Of a stretch of DNA of 64,000 nucleotides, positions 21,480 to 34,488 are shown piece by piece (position 1 is the first letter of the stretch; the number at the start of each line of letters is the position of its first letter). The stretch is from positions 147,270 through 211,269 of the forward strand of contig BQMJ01000043.1 of the NCBI GenBank assembly GCA_025991245.1, written 5' to 3'. The stretch is from Galdieria partita. Its lineage: Eukaryota; Rhodophyta; Bangiophyceae; Galdieriales; Galdieriaceae. Under the pieces are notes generated by a model. That model was not told the origin of the DNA and made no database searches. It worked only from the letters and a program-made list of their open reading frames with translations. The translations under genes and the position numbers were made by a program.

Positions 21480-22697
21480 TTATCGAACATTGGCTTGCCT
21501 ACTCTTCCATTTTAGTACTTTTACGCCCTTTCTGGTGATTTCCAGTGTCTCAATATTGCCACCATAAGCAGTAGACAAACCAGTATCGACTCTCCAGACT
21601 CGTGCTTTACAAGCTGCATTGATATGAGATTGTGGTGTATGACCAACGATCATTCGCTTGGCAGGAATTTTATCAAGAGTACTACACAACTCATGGCATT
21701 CCTCACTATCTAATGCCAAGTTTGGATAGGAATAGATACGTGTCCATACAGGGCTGAAACGACCTCGAAGAATGTCCGGTTTATCTGCCTTACCTAGCAA
21801 CCAATTCGTTGTTGAGTTATTTATCTCATCTAGACCAAAGTCAACATGCTCATTATTCAAGCCTGCATGTACAAAAACGTTATCTCCAACCACCAAAACG
21901 ACTGGGCTTTTAGAAAAGTATCGTACAGTGGTAGGACCCCCAGGTCTTAATGCAAGAGCTCTAGCTTTCATGAAGTCCGGGAGTTGTTTTATCATTTCTT
22001 GATAAGCCCTTGGTACACTCTTCTCATAATAACCTTGCTCTAGTTCATTCGTTTTTCTCGTAAAGGCAGAGAACCCAACCGGAGTAACATATCGAAAGTC
22101 AAGCTCGACGTTCATAACTTCGTGATTACCCAATAAACTAACCACTCTACCGCCTTGCCTGGAAGCCTGAAGATTAAGTTCTTCCAAATATTGAAGAACT
22201 TGTCTTTCCTGGTCACCACGATCCAAAACATCCCCCAATTGAACAACAAGCGTTCTGCCACCAGTCTGTAAAAATAGATCACAGTAAGTATCAAACTAGC
22301 GGAAGATAAAATGAAAACAAACCCATTCTCCACCCACTCCAACTACTTTTGATAGTCGCAACGCACTTTGAAGAGACTGTAAATCTCCATGCACGTCACC
22401 AATAGCTATGATGCGCTCCGCTGAAGGATAATAGGTAACGATATCCACATCTCTGTGTTGATTCCTTTGTTCAGTTGTTGCCAGAACAGATCGAATACAG
22501 GCCAACTTCGTTGTAAGGCGTATACTCTCTAAAGTTTTCCTTGTTTTCTCTAATGTACCACAGATCCAAGAAAAAAAGGGAAACAAAGACGATTTTTGTC
22601 TCTTATTTAAAGTTGAACCAGCTTGCTTTTTCACTAAAGGAAAAGGTAGTGTATTTCCATTTCTTGTTCTCGCTGGCTTTCCAATATGCACTTCCAT
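21480..22697 (-). CDS. Shewanella-like protein phosphatase (PPP family metallophosphatase)
   Basis: Two exons, 22697-22323 and 22265-21480. After a basic 90-residue N-terminal extension, likely a transit peptide, the PPP metal-binding motifs appear in order: IIAIGDVHGDLQSL, QLGDVLDRGDQ, SLLGNHEVMN and the histidine motifs VFVHAGL and MIVGHTPQ. The spacing and the DVLDRGDQE form fit bacterial-like SLP1 phosphatases, which are plastid proteins in plants and algae and occur in red algae. The enzyme would dephosphorylate phosphoserine/threonine or phosphotyrosine residues using two metal ions. Its ATG (22697-22695) shares one base with the TAA stop of the upstream HIR3-like gene, so both genes must have separate transcripts in extremely tight array or be cotranscribed; see findings. 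Confidence 0.9.
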
Positions 22698-25600
22698 TAA
22701 GTCTGTCCACGTCTCCGCTTCAAATTTTTCTCCAGCTCAGGCCATTTCTTTGAACAATACGCGAGCAATGATACTTTCTCGGAATTTCCATCTTTGGGAC
22801 ACACAAGACACAATAAGCTTTCCATTTTGCGTTGTATTGAAGTGATAAGACTTGATTCTTTGTGAAAATATGTCAAGAACAGGTACATACTCCAAAGATT
22901 ATGCAGTTCTTCATTCAGCTTTGAGATATCCCAATATTCCCATTCAGATGATATGAACTGTATGCATTCGAAATACAATTGCATGACTTGTTTCAGCAAG
23001 TCATCATTGGTTTCCTCTGGTTTTTTTCTTTTCAAACGATTATATGCAGCCAAAAGATTCTCTTTTTGCTTTAACAAGGCACTCTGTTGAATATAGAAGG
23101 AAAGACATTTGAATTTCCACTTCTGATACTGAGCTTTAGACTCGAAGATCATCTCACTCAATAAACTTGCAGGTACTGCTGTAAACATGTACCAAAAGTT
23201 TCCAGTGGAGCTATCGGCAACGGAACGTTGGAACAAATTGGATATCTTCCAAATATCAATTAGTTATTATAATGATATAGACATACTATAGAACTGTTTT
23301 CTCTTACCGACTCTAGAGCTCTTTGCTCCATTCCCAAACCAACTTTATAAGCAATAGCTTGAGCATAAAAAGGTTTATATAAATAACCAGCAGATCTGGA
23401 GCCGTTACGAAACTGATGAGAATCCCATATATAATTCATGTGTTCAATGATTTGCTTGGACACGACTCTCAACCAACTAGAAGGATCAAGGAAATTGAAA
23501 TTCTCTGCGAAGGAATAATCGCTCCTGCCATCGTCTGCAGTTGAAGAGTATACAACACGATCGTCTAATAGTATCTTCAGATTAGCTTCGGACAGTGAAA
23601 ATTCACTTCTATGCAGTAACATTTTCAATCGAATCATGTCAAATTGATACATTGGCTCCATTTCAAACTCTTGTTTTAGTTTTACTGCTTCTTCTCTTTG
23701 TGAAACAATTGCTCTCCATAGATGCCAACAGATATTCTCAACGGATTCCCTCAACTTGAAACCAAGTTTGCCTCGAAGAACGAAAAAATACCATCGACTC
23801 AACGAATTATGGTGAATTAGAGAAATATTTTCAGTATTGTAGTCTGATTGTTCATCATTACTTGGAAGCAGACGATCTAAAGCTCGTATAGCTAAACGCC
23901 AAAAACGAATTTTGGATGTTGTTGTTAGTCTGGCAGCTAAAAAATAGCAAACTCCTTCTCCTTGTGATGCCAGTTGCTTCAATGCCTTTCCATTCAGATT
24001 ATCATGATAACTCGTAAGACGCCAGGCAAATGCAAAAATTTTTGCACATTCTTCAAAGCGAAAATATATAAAGTATGAATCTCTTTTCTCATCAATCTCC
24101 AAATGTTTCATTTCGTTGTCAATATGAGACAGTTCCAAAGCCACCTCTCCAAGCCACAGCCAAAATTGTGCTCTTTGCGGTTCTAATGAAAGGCTAAACA
24201 ACTGCAATCCCAAAAGTTCCTCCAACAACTTTGAACGCAAAACAAAAAAAGAAGCCAATGACATTGACTTGAGTTTCTTTCTTGCCATTTCCAACTCCAG
24301 GCTAAGGCAACGAGAAAGTAGAACACAAATTTCAAGTAAAACCTCGTCATACTCAAAAACATCGACTGAAGAAGAACTTCTTTTCGTCAAATGCAAATGT
24401 TCTAAAAGCCTTTGTCCTCTATTGATCCAGGATGCAAAGGAAGAAGCAAAAATATGTTCTAGATCTGTAGATTCATCCTCCAGTTGACCCTCAGCTATGT
24501 CTGCTAAACTAGATTTGAATGGTTCAAGCAACTGACGAGGTTCAAAAGCTGACTGTTCGACTGAAAAGAAAACTTTCAATAAGGTATTCAACGTACGCTT
24601 CGTCTCCACAATAGAACCTCTTCGATTAGAAATAGTTGCTTCTTTCAGCTCATTCTGAAAAGCATAATAAAACTCTACAGCATGCGCAGGATCTAACGAC
24701 TTGATAAAACTTTGCGAAGATAACTCCCGAGTCAACCAGTGATGTCTCAAGTCATCATCGGAAATAAATGGTGCTCTCAAACCATAGCGATAATAATAAC
24801 CAGCAGCAAGTTCAGATGAAGGATGCTCTTGTCTCTCAATAAAACTATTCGATTCCTGATTCCATTCCGTTAGAATTAAAGATGGCTCTTTATCACCTGC
24901 ATTACAAACATTCATCCATCTACGTAGACAAGTACAATATACTTGAATAATGGAGCGGAAAGACTTCATTCGTTGCAAATTCTCTTGTAAGGATATCTGA
25001 CGTAAAACCGCATAAAAAAATGCCAAACAACGTCCCATAAGATCTACAGTATCTTCATTCCAGTTTTGAATAATCAAACTTTCCCATGTTGAAAGCAGCA
25101 ATTCACACGCTATGGAAATGCATAGTAAAAGAAACATTACAAGCTTCTGATATCTCGATGTACTTTTTACCAACCATTCCAAACTTTCACCACTACGTTT
25201 CATCTCCACTAATGACATTGCCAATATGCACAAACTTTCAAGAAGAAGCAACAAATTATCAGTCATCTCCGGAGATAGAATGCAATCAGTTGGGCTCTGA
25301 TTTTGTTTTGCTTCTAAAACTTTCAAAACACTAGAGAGTTTCTTTAACATCGAAAAACTTTTGTTGACCTGTTGCTGCATCATAATTATTGAGCAACCTG
25401 CATACATAGAAGAACTTGATACAACAGTGACAAAAGTTGACACAATTTGAAACTTGAATGCCATACAAGTTAGAAGCGTGCAATCGTTTTGATAGGAAGG
25501 AGTTGCATGAATACCAATTTCCAGTAAGTCACACAAAAGAAGATACTGGTGAAGTCTTTCTTCAGTGAGACTGGAAACCAACTCTGATCGAAGTCTCTGG

Positions 25601-27455
25601 CATAACCTTGCAAGCTGCATTTCCCATTCATGGAGAGTGTTCACTCGCCAAATAGTGTTGTAAAACTCTATTAAAAGATCAACCAGTCTTCTTTGCTCCT
25701 GCAAGTAGTTCCAAGTATCCAATAGTTTCAATGTGAACTGATTAAAGGAAACCTTAACATTTGGAATGTCTACGACAGTATCGAGAACATCGCGAAGATC
25801 CATGTCTAGCAACAAGTTATTGTCCTGCTTGCATAAATAAATGTTAATCTTTGCTTTCAAAATATATACTCGAACTTCGGTATACATATCTTCTTGAAAT
25901 GTCTCTTGTTTTGACGAACACTCTAAAGCTCGAGATATCAGATACTCACATTCCATCAAAGCTAGGCTACAAAAGGAACAAGGAATGAATTTACATTGAT
26001 CGCAACCATTGCTCAGTAGACTAAAATGGGTAGATGGTGGCACATTTAGTACTCTACATATGTAAGGAAACCAAATAAAAATCAATTCTGCAACATTTAA
26101 AAAGAAGCTGCTTTCTTGAATTGAAATGGTTGACAAGATTGATCGAAATTTGAGCCAAGCAAATGATATCAAGGCACTCAATTCGGAGGGAATGCTCGAA
26201 TAACTTGACAAATTCTTCAGTAACAAACAAAACATGTCGAATAAACAACATGAATACGAAGGTAACTGTATCTTGTCCCAATCAGGAACGGACAGTAAAA
26301 CATGAATAAGTTGTTCATGATTAAAGTAAGGCATCCAATTCTTTCTCTGGTTGTCCAATAAATGTTCTCCAAGAGAGAACTGGTCGACAATTATGGTTTC
26401 CAAACCCACCCTTCTTGAAGACTTTTTGAGTTCATTCCAAACACCAATTAAATTATGAATATTAGAAACATGATCACGGTTTTCTTGTTCTGCAATACTT
26501 GAAGCATTCTTCCAAATTTGATATATGCATTCCATTTTTTCTATCAAGTCCTCTTCCTAGAACTTCATCAATGTGTTCACAATCAGAAATGGGAAATGTG
26601 ACTACGTACCGAGAATATCACACTTCCTGAAGAATCTAAAATTCCTCGAGACTCATAGGACTGCTGCACGAGTTGAACATGACTCTGACAATCGAACATC
26701 ACAGTGTCGCTATCATAAAATGCAACAACCAGTATCCACAACAATAAATTACGTGCATCTGTTACGAAATAGACGGGCTTATTCGCTTTACAAGGAGACG
26801 TGAACTCGAAAGGAATAGCATTTTGAGTAAAGGAAGAGGAAGATAAACGAAGAGTATTCTGACTCCAATCACTATCATCAGCAGTACATTCCAATTCATA
26901 TATAAGCCTATCTCCAATAATATGAATCAAAGAACACCACTCGGTATAAATGAACTTGTCGGTTTTTTGTCTCAAATAATGTTCACATATTTTCCTTGCA
27001 AAAGAAAAATTTTCAACTTTTTTGAGAGCACGTAACATTCTGACAACCAAACCCGTGTCTAAAACTACATAATCTGCAAAGGATTGCATGAGAATAGAAT
27101 ACAACGACGTCATTTCTTCCCAACAACTCTTCTCTTCACAAATATAAGCACTGTTCTTCAAGCATAAAAAGTGCAAACGATTTTCAAAAGGTACCTGTTG
27201 CAATGAAGTGTAGCGTGTTTTATCTGTATCTCTCATATCTTTTATATCGTCCAAGCTCTTGAGTTCCTTAACTAAACTTCCAAAGACACTTAGTGCGTTA
27301 TCTAGCTCTCCCTTTGCTTGCATGGATACAGCCACTTCGTATTCATTTTTGAGTCTGGTGAATATCAACTCTTTATTCTTCAACGAAGAATCCTCAATCG
27401 AGACATTAGGGGTTTCGGCACGACGTTCCTTTAAAGAAACAAACCTCAAAAGCAT
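22697..27455 (-). CDS. HIR3/CABIN1-like histone chaperone subunit, large TPR-type protein
   Basis: Three exons are joined: 27455 to about 26602, about 26561 to 23290, then about 23236 to 22697. Both introns are in phase 0 (VIFS|EEDL and ALES|ISNL). The product is about 1,550 residues, almost all alpha-helical, with no transmembrane helix. The N-terminal 250 residues follow the CABIN1/Hir3 TPR pattern: a repeat with QAKGELDNALSVFGSLVKEL, then RLHFLCLKNSAYICEEKSCW, a third with VVRMLRALKKVENFSFARKI, and IHIIGDRLIYEL. Hir3/CABIN1 scaffolds the HIR complex that deposits H3.3-H4 independently of replication. The rest is poorly conserved. The assignment rests on the N-terminal pattern and total size; other large helical-repeat scaffolds are possible. 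The open frame extends upstream to a TTG, but 27455 is the first ATG. Confidence 0.55.
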
Positions 27456-27492
27456 TTTTTGAAACAATCCAAAACAAATTGGATTACTTCCT

Positions 27493-28274
27493 TTATTGAG
27501 GAAGAGGCGCACCAGGTTCTTTATAATACATTCGAGGAGGTGCTCTTTCACCAATTCTTTCTCCAAGTAATTCTACATCACCGTCTTGTACTGCCCGAAA
27601 CAACTCTTCTGGAGTCTTGGGACACGGTAACCCTCGCATTCGTCGTCTACGTAGTCTTCTTTGAAGTTTCTGAAGACCAATAAGTCTTTCCTTGAAAGCA
27701 GCAACTACCTGATACAAGTATATGAGACTAATAGATGGGGCAGAGTTTCTCTGCTTCCTCACCTCGTCATTAACTTTGGCTGTTTCTGCTATTCTCCTCA
27801 ATTGTAACCTTTGAACCCGAAACAGATCTAATCTCTCTTCCGCATTCATGGCTTATTTCCACTCAAACGTTATTTTCAAATCAAAAGGAACTAACAATGA
27901 CAAACCTCCAATTATCTTTTCATCCTGAGCAATTTCTTTATAAAATGGGTCCTGTTTGACAACATCAAACTTTTCACGAAAACCTTTGAATTTCAACAGT
28001 TCACGAGCTTCCTTCAATAGTTCCAAGTAGTTGTTTGGATTGAGAGGAGGATCTTGTAGAATGTAACGACACTATCTTATCTTTGAGTCGTTTTTTGGTG
28101 GAAGAAACGTATTCCTACCTGTATCTTTAACAGCTCAAACTGTTTTCGATCAACTTCTTGTTGTCTTGCCTTTTGAACACTATCTCTCAAATAATTGAAA
28201 AACTGGGAAGGGGCAGAAGTGTGAAAAAGTCGACGACTAACAAGCGACAATTGATAAGTATACAAACTTTGCAT
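27493..28274 (-). CDS. Hypothetical mitochondrial protein (possibly two short genes)
   Basis: From ATG 28274 the product begins MQSLYTYQLSLVSRRLFHTS, a clear mitochondrial presequence with an RRLFHTSAP-type cleavage region. A GTAGGA donor after FELLKIQ joins CRYILQDPPLNPNNYLELLK. A second donor (GTTTGTC) after EKIIG can join DLFRVQRLQLRRIAETAKVN across the ATG at 27849. A third in-frame intron of 54 nt (AKVNDE|VVAAFKERL) is likely. The result is one mitochondrial protein of about 200 residues ending PRMYYKEPGAPLPQ. Without the second splice there would be two genes only 3 bp apart (stop 27855-27853, start 27849), which is less likely. No family was recognised; its charged helical nature would suit a mitoribosomal or respiratory assembly protein. 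Confidence 0.5.
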
Positions 28275-28473
28275 ATCTGCCTTGAACCACCACCCAACGA
28301 ACAATATACAATTTGGACAATGAACTTTATTGGGATCCATATATTCTCGAGTCCAAAGTGTATAAAGTAACAGTCGATACAGTCGTATTATAAAATTTCT
28401 TTTCCAAAACATAAAAAACAATTTGTTCAAATGCAAACCATACCATTCCTTCAAACAAGCGACCAAAGTAGTT

Positions 28474-30296
28474 TCATAGACAATCGCATCCGTCATCCAT
28501 AAAAGAAGAGATACGCTCTATGAGTAATGGAATATCACATTGATGTCTAATCCAGGCTCGATAATGTACACCACTTTCATCCAGTATAGATATTGGCTGT
28601 TCCTCTACTTGTAATTGTGCAAATGTCGACATATCCGTGTTTCTTGACTCTATGGAAACTTCATCATCTGGTTCTGATTCATATATAATATAGCCTTCAT
28701 CTGTCGCAACAGAAAAAGGCTCAACTTTGGTTTGTTCTTTCAAGCCCTCTTCAACAAACTGTCTCACTGTAACCTTTCTGGTGTCACATGTAACTAAAAG
28801 GAGTTCATGACATATAACACACCTAAGCGTATATATTTGATCAGTATTTCAGATAAGGAACAACGATAACGAAACACATACTCTGCCGTAGGAGGTCTGA
28901 TAACTTCGGGAGTAATAATGACTTCATCCGAATGCCGAGGGCGAGAACGTGGTACTTGAGAAAGTCTCGCATTGTACAAATCCTTTATATGAGTACCAGA
29001 CAGAAACCTTAAAAGTTGAAAGACCACAATGCCTCCTATGACAGCATTCGTTGTGGAAAGTGCAGGAATAATACGACCAGCGATTCCTCTCACATCAAAG
29101 CTATTTTTAGCTGAAATATCAAAGGCGATTGCTCGAAGGGTTGACGCAGCAGTAACAAAAGCCAAAGAAATCGTGTCATCCTTATCAAAGATAAGAGCAC
29201 TTTTGGACTCTTTCCATCTACGCAATAATTGTTTCAAACAAAAAATAAATACTTCATATGCCTTATCACTGGTCCAAACCAACTGATGAGGATTCTGTTC
29301 CTCCAATTTCAAGTCTTCCACAGAATACTTTTCTTCAACATTCCATAAATGTCGACGTAATTGTTCTTGAGAAGGAACCTTCATTCTAGATGGAGAGGAA
29401 ACTGTATCCTCTTTCAAGGACTCAATGAACTGCAAATCTTCTATAAAAAACTTGTTCATGATTCTTTCACATGTCATATCTTCCCAATCTTTTTCAGTTA
29501 CAGATTCACTTCCTGCATCATTAGGCTCCCATTCTCGGGATAAGCGACTTACTTTGTACTCCTTCTCATCAGATAAAGGATTGGAGTCTTCTAAATTACC
29601 AAATAAAACTTCAAACAAATACGTGGCCCATACAACGCAGTGATCTACTGTTTCAGGTCGATGCCTAATAGTACAAACAGGAATGTGTTCAGTTTGTGGA
29701 GGCTTCGGCTCACAGTTGTAGCATTCTGTGGTTCCTGCTAATATGGGAATAACCTGACCTTGATAACCTGTACTTCCAGTTTCGAACAAGGGAACTTGAG
29801 CAAACGCACAAACCTCATTCACATACAACCTTGCTTTATGATTATCCAAAGCACAAATAACTGCAGCAAACTGCTTAAAAAACTCCAATGGAAATTTTCT
29901 GGAACGAATATTTTCAACAGAAGCAGTGATGTGAGACCAAGAACAAAGTTTTGTTATTCTATCCTTGGCAACCACGGCCTTATACTTGCCGACATCTTCG
30001 GAACGAAATAAAAATTGTCTATTAAGGTTAGAAACTGAAATAGTATCCAAGTCTACCAAATGAATATTTACAAAACCTGAAAAGACCAGATTTTTCAAAA
30101 CTTCGCTGCCAACTCCTCCGACTCCAATTAGGAGTATCTTTGAGTGGCGGATCTTTTCAACAACTCGAGAACTTAAAAAACAGTGTTCCAGTCCCTTGTA
30201 AATATTGCTTTGATATCTATCATTGTAGTACTCAATATTCATCGAATGACCAATAACGTTTGAGAATGCAAATGAGGGTTTTTCTTTCCAGAACAT
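28474..30296 (-). CDS. UBA2: SUMO-activating enzyme subunit 2 (UBA2/SAE2)
   Basis: The frame starts at ATG 30296. The adenylation domain has ILLIGVGGVGSEVLKNL and the ATP-binding DLDTISVSNLNRQFLFR, followed by KAVVAKDRI and ICALDNHKARLYVN. The catalytic cysteine is in PVCTIRHRP, followed by the HCVVWATYLFE string typical of UBA2. The second part holds TNAVIGGIVVFQLLRFLSG. After an intron near 28,885-28,795 a ubiquitin-like domain follows (TRKVTVRQFVEEGLKEQTKV) and an acidic tail ending at the TGA at 28474. UBA2 pairs with AOS1/SAE1 to adenylate SUMO and pass it to UBC9 in the nucleus. The exact intron borders before the UBL are uncertain because two acceptors give similar products. Its start is 20 bp from the divergent RING gene. 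Confidence 0.92.
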
Positions 30297-30316
30297 TTTG
30301 AGTGTCGTGGAAAGAA

Positions 30317-31624
30317 ATGTCACTTATTGACCTTTCTGAAAGCTCTGACGTATTATCACCTAGGAATAATATAGAGGTTGCTATGCAATATTCAAACGGA
30401 GAGCAGGCTGAAGGCTTTTCGCCGGATTCTTGGAACAAGTCTTCTGCTATTCCTGAAGAAAGTGTCAACGGCCAGTGTTTGACATGTTTCGAACACGAAG
30501 CAAACATTCGGTTATTGCCTTGTGGACATCAAATATTATGTGGTGTGTGCGTAACTTATTTATCGGACGAAAGATGTCCAGTCTGTAGAGAAAAAGTGGA
30601 GTCTGTTGAAATATTTACTCAGTTTCACCAAGACTTTACTTCAGATTTAGAGAAGAGAGAAAGAGAACGAGAGTTTAGTTCAGGAGAAGAGGAAAGAACA
30701 CTTTCAAAGCAAGAAATTTCTCTTAGGGAAGAATCGTTTTCGGGGCTTTTACTTTCACAAACCTATTCCTTGTCACCTTCGAAAGGTGAGCCTTCGAGGT
30801 CTTTAAGTTTTCGAGATATTTCTTTGAAGAGGAAACAACCTATTACTAGAAAGAAGAGACAACGAGAAGTAGCTCCGAAACCTCCGAAAGTAGTTGTTTC
30901 ATTGAGTAATATTCTAGAAGAGTGCAAGACCTTGGAGAAAGAAGTCATCGATCGCATTTTTCAAGTATTACTTACCGGTTCCGATTACGTAGATAAAAAA
31001 AGTATTGTTGATTCTCTTCAAGATTTATTTCCCTTGAAAGAAAAGTGGGATCCTTGGCCCGAGGAACAACGACAAAATATGATCAAAGAAGGATATAACA
31101 ATGGAGTGGATACATCAGTTCCAGCGAGACAGTTCTTTCCAAATATGGAAATTCAGAATATTCCTGTTCACATACTTTCCGTCAACTTGTGGGAATTGCT
31201 TAGAATTGTTCGTTCAGGAAAGGATGATTTGCGCTATCCAGATGTAATTTTAGTAGCTTGTTATACAAAGTCTTTACGCTCTCTAAGGGAAATGCTTGCA
31301 TTGGATGAGGTTTTACGTGATCGTTTACATTGTAGAGTTCCTCGATTCTGGGTTATTTTAGGTGGAGAAGATGCACTCGATGAAGTTGACGCGTTTACTT
31401 TGGAAGATGTTCAACAAGCTTATCTTGCTATTCCATCTAGTAAGAGACCCAATGACTTTTGGTATATTCCTAGTCGTGCAGCATTTCAAACCTGGTATGA
31501 AAAGATAGGACAAGAGATTGTTACATTTGCCCAAACAGGAAGACAAATCAAGACAAGTGACGAAATTCAGGATACCAACCAAGAAGAACAGGACGTTTCA
31601 TGTATGGATTGTCTTTGTTTATAG
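30317..31624 (+). CDS. RING finger protein with Rho-like pseudo-GTPase region and prenylation-like tail
   Basis: This intronless frame encodes 435 residues. A C3HC4 RING finger lies at about residues 50-95 (CLTCFEHEANIRLLPCGHQI ... CGVCVTYLSDERCPVCREK), suggesting ubiquitin ligase activity. Residues 100-200 are charged, Ser-rich and low in order. The C-terminal 235 residues contain a stretch that echoes a small GTPase: FQVLLTGSDYVDKKSIVDSL in place of a P-loop and YPDVILVACYTKSL in place of the NKxD region. The protein ends CMDCLCL, so its last four residues form a CaaL-type box (C-L-C-L) that could be geranylgeranylated. The GTPase resemblance is by eye and weak; nucleotide binding is unlikely. 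The RING and the tail are directly visible. Confidence 0.7.
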   Translation: MSLIDLSESSDVLSPRNNIEVAMQYSNGEQAEGFSPDSWNKSSAIPEESVNGQCLTCFEHEANIRLLPCGHQILCGVCVTYLSDERCPVCREKVESVEIFTQFHQDFTSDLEKREREREFSSGEEERTLSKQEISLREESFSGLLLSQTYSLSPSKGEPSRSLSFRDISLKRKQPITRKKRQREVAPKPPKVVVSLSNILEECKTLEKEVIDRIFQVLLTGSDYVDKKSIVDSLQDLFPLKEKWDPWPEEQRQNMIKEGYNNGVDTSVPARQFFPNMEIQNIPVHILSVNLWELLRIVRSGKDDLRYPDVILVACYTKSLRSLREMLALDEVLRDRLHCRVPRFWVILGGEDALDEVDAFTLEDVQQAYLAIPSSKRPNDFWYIPSRAAFQTWYEKIGQEIVTFAQTGRQIKTSDEIQDTNQEEQDVSCMDCLCL

Positions 31625-31767
31625 GTTTCATATTTCATATATTATAAAGGAATTATTGAAAAGGCTACTTTGTGACAAAGCAATGGCAGCAAGTCGAAGA
31701 ATTTTTCAAAAAGAGATTCTTCGGCCCTACGAGTTTATTTCTCGTTTGACAGAATTCTGTTGAAGAA

Positions 31768-34154
<2,387 letters not shown>

Positions 34155-34199
34155 TAGAATTTTTGTTCTATGGTCTTTACGTGAAGGTTTGATGCTAAC

Positions 34200-34234
<35 letters not shown>

Positions 34235-34488
34235 CAAACTGCGAATAAAGACCAATATAAAAATCGCGCTTGACGATACGGGGGAGTGCATCAAGAAACA
34301 GTCTCTCATCTCAGACTTCGCGAGACATTTTGTATCATTTTTTTTTAAAAAGAGACGAATTTTCTATGGTTTGCACACGAAATAAACGATAACTGGCTTT
34401 GAAAGATAAGAGTACGATGTATGTATTATTTCATTCGTGGCAACACAAAATAGATGTGTCATCTTCTAGTTCCTTGCGTCAGAGAAAA
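34155..34488. other. Intergenic stretch between convergent genes
   Basis: These 334 bases lie between the CTP synthase stop and the GATA factor stop, so they hold two 3' regions. Apart from the dinucleotide microsatellite at 34201-34234 and a T-rich run near 34338, I see nothing. Confidence 0.6.
34201..34234. repeat. Compound dinucleotide microsatellite (AT)9(GT)8
   Basis: Nine AT units run directly into eight GT units, starting 47 bases past the CTP synthase stop codon. It probably lies in the 3' untranslated region of that gene. Confidence 0.95.

Noticed and set aside
28474-28496. Start of the mitochondrial protein at ATG 28496, overlapping UBA2
   Set aside because: It would overlap the UBA2 stop by 23 bp and add a hydrophobic, non-conserved stretch; ATG 28274 gives a textbook mitochondrial presequence.
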